Origin: Pseudarthrobacter sp. W1I19
Lineage (GTDB): Bacteria; Actinomycetota; Actinomycetes; Actinomycetales; Micrococcaceae
DNA: 64,000 bases
Direction: 5' to 3'
Assembly (NCBI RefSeq): GCF_030817835.1
Contig: NZ_JAUSZR010000001.1
Span: forward strand, 2,480,001 to 2,544,000
This document shows, one piece after another, positions 62,498 to 64,000 of this stretch (positions within the stretch are counted from its first letter, which is position 1; the number at the start of each line of letters is the position of its first letter). Below the pieces are notes generated by a model. The model searched no databases and was not told the origin of the DNA. It was given only the letters and a program-made list of their open reading frames with translations. The position numbers were made by a program, and so were the translations under genes.

Positions 62498-63988
62498 CTA
62501 GGCCTTCTTCTTTCGTTCCGGCCAGGGGCCGAGCTTTTCCTTGTTGCTGGCGACTTCACCGGCGCGCGTGGAGTCGGCCAGGTCGCCTACCTTGTGCACC
62601 TTCAGCGAGTTCGTGGAACCGGCTTTTCCGGGAGGGGAACCGGCGGCGATGACCACCAGGTCACCGTCCTCAACCAGTCCCATCTCCATGAGGCTGCGGT
62701 CCACCTGTGCGGTCATGGCGTCAGTGTGGTCAACCATCTGCACCAGCACCGGCTGGATGCCCCAGGTCAGCGCCAGCTGGTTCCAGACCTGCTCCACCGG
62801 AGTAAAGGCGAAGACCGGCTTGATCGGCCGCAGGCGGGACAGGCGGCGGGCTGAGTCGCCGGACTGGGTGAACGCACAGATGTACTTGGCGTCCAGCTGG
62901 TCGGCGATTTCGACGGCGGCACGGGTGATGGCGCCACCGCGGGTCTTGGGCTTGGTACCCAGCGGGGGGACGCGCTCCAGGCCGTGAACCTCGGTGGATT
63001 CGATGATCCGGGCCATGACCTTGACGGTTTCGATCGGGTACTTGCCCACGCTGGTCTCGCCGGAGAGCATCACAGCGTCAGCACCATCAAGCACAGCGTT
63101 GGCACAGTCAGATGCCTCGGCGCGGGTGGGGCGCGGGTTGTCGATCATGGATTCCAGCACCTGGGTTGCCACGATGACCGGTTTGGCCCAGCGGCGGGCC
63201 AGTTCGATGGCGCGCTTCTGCACGATCGGCACTTCCTCCAGCGGAAGCTCCACACCAAGGTCGCCACGGGCCACCATGATGGCATCGAAGGCGTCGATGA
63301 TCTCGGGCAGCTGCTCCACGGCCTGCGGCTTTTCGATCTTGGCGATCACCGGCACGCGGCGGCCTTCTTCGTCCATGATCTCGTGGACGCGCCGGATGTC
63401 GGAGGCGTCGCGCACGAAGGACAGTGCCACCAGGTCAACACCGCGGCGCATGGCCCAGCGGAGGTCGTCCTCATCCTTTTCGCTCAGCGCGGGGACGTTG
63501 ACAGCCACACCCGGAAGGTTGATGCCCTTGTTGTTGGACACCATGCCGCCCACGGTCACTTCGGCGACCACCTTGACGTCGTCGACGGCCGTGGCGCGCA
63601 GGGCCACCTTGCCGTCGTCGATCAGCAGCGCGTCCCCCACGTTGACGTCCTCGGTGAGGCTCTTCAGCGTGGTGGAGCAGATGTCCTTGGTGCCGGGAAC
63701 GTCCTCGGTGGTGATGGTGAAGGTGTCACCCACGGCAAGGGCGTGCGGGCCGTCCACGAACCGGCCCAGGCGGATTTTGGGTCCCTGGAGGTCGGCCATG
63801 ATGGCCACAGCCTTGCCAAGATCGGCGGCTGCCTTCCGGACGTTTTCGTAGGTGTTGTCATGCACGGTGTAGTCGCCGTGGCTCATGTTCATACGAGCAA
63901 CGTCAACACCGGCTTCCAGCACCGCGAGGGTGTTTTCATAGCTGGCAATTGCCGGGCCGAACGTAGCCACAATTTTAGCGCGTCTCAT
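62498..63988 (-). CDS. pyk: Pyruvate kinase
   Basis: The protein has 496 residues, complete, with start ATG 63988. It begins MRRAKIVATFGPAIASYENT and NMSHGDY, lacking a short N-terminal arm. The active site shows VIAKIEKPQAVEQLPEII (catalytic Lys, metal Glu) and IMVARGDLGVELPLEEVP, then VIVATQVLESMIDNPRPTRA and DGADAVMLSGETSVGKYP. The C-terminal domain contains the effector region. It converts phosphoenolpyruvate and ADP to pyruvate and ATP. It is convergent with the ANTAR regulator, with the IS3 element between them. Upstream promoter is outside the window. Confidence 0.98.
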   Translation of the reverse strand: MRRAKIVATFGPAIASYENTLAVLEAGVDVARMNMSHGDYTVHDNTYENVRKAAADLGKAVAIMADLQGPKIRLGRFVDGPHALAVGDTFTITTEDVPGTKDICSTTLKSLTEDVNVGDALLIDDGKVALRATAVDDVKVVAEVTVGGMVSNNKGINLPGVAVNVPALSEKDEDDLRWAMRRGVDLVALSFVRDASDIRRVHEIMDEEGRRVPVIAKIEKPQAVEQLPEIIDAFDAIMVARGDLGVELPLEEVPIVQKRAIELARRWAKPVIVATQVLESMIDNPRPTRAEASDCANAVLDGADAVMLSGETSVGKYPIETVKVMARIIESTEVHGLERVPPLGTKPKTRGGAITRAAVEIADQLDAKYICAFTQSGDSARRLSRLRPIKPVFAFTPVEQVWNQLALTWGIQPVLVQMVDHTDAMTAQVDRSLMEMGLVEDGDLVVIAAGSPPGKAGSTNSLKVHKVGDLADSTRAGEVASNKEKLGPWPERKKKA

Positions 63989-64000
63989 ATACCTACCCTA

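Overview
The window is high-GC DNA from an actinobacterium, most likely Arthrobacter or a close relative in the Micrococcaceae. This is inferred from the ANTAR response regulator beside pyruvate kinase, two decayed DUF4193-type zinc-ribbon genes, an ECF41 sigma factor, sugar ABC importers without their own ATPase, and many TTG/GTG starts. Almost all of it is an accessory catabolic region. Core chromosome appears only at the right end (tRNA-Leu, ANTAR regulator, pyk).

Layout. 1-7.5 kb: partial TetR regulator, two copies of a GlxA-type regulator plus HD-domain protein pair (the second followed by an MFS exporter), and an ECF41 sigma factor. 7.5-8.9 kb: decayed genes (DUF4193, SDR) and a small unknown. 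8.9-13.4 kb: IclR regulator facing an operon of HMG-CoA-lyase-like enzyme, class III CoA-transferase and GntP permease. 13.9-15.1 kb: three small unknowns. 15.4-18.3 kb: MerR regulator, a 27-bp hairpin repeat array, a frameshifted MFS gene, a second DUF4193 relic and a 71-bp palindrome. 18.4-26.5 kb: a tightly overlapped sugar-acid operon (dehydratase, MFS, three dehydrogenases, KDPG-type aldolase, KDG kinase) with a divergent LacI gene and a perfect operator. 26.8-37.7 kb: a mannoside/galactoside regulon (GH92, GH42-like, CUT1 ABC importer, LacI, ROK kinase) with four matching operator copies. 38.1-48.3 kb: IclR, an OpuB-type ABC importer, a nitrilase-superfamily amidase, a DUF6282-type hydrolase, an alpha/beta hydrolase without the usual serine, and an FAD/Fe-S 2-hydroxyacid dehydrogenase. 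This looks like an uncharacterised catabolic pathway. 48.3 kb: an aldehyde dehydrogenase relic.

49.2-60.1 kb lies between two 84-nt direct repeats (79 of 84 identical) that contain the 3' end of tRNA-Leu, the pattern left by site-specific integration at a tRNA. The interval carries a Doc/RHH toxin-antitoxin pair at its left edge. Its cargo is a second CoA-transferase plus lyase module, a frameshifted 2-hydroxycarboxylate transporter, two dehydrogenases, a ThDP enzyme and an IclR regulator. No integrase was recognised in it.

60.1-64 kb: tRNA-Leu(CAA), the ANTAR regulator and pyk, with an IS3-family element inserted exactly between the two arms of the shared terminator.

The unifying theme is import and oxidation of organic acids, sugar acids and oligosaccharides by self-contained, locally regulated cassettes. 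Two of these (GlxA-HD; CoA-transferase-lyase) each occur twice. Family assignments come from reading motifs; no database search was possible.
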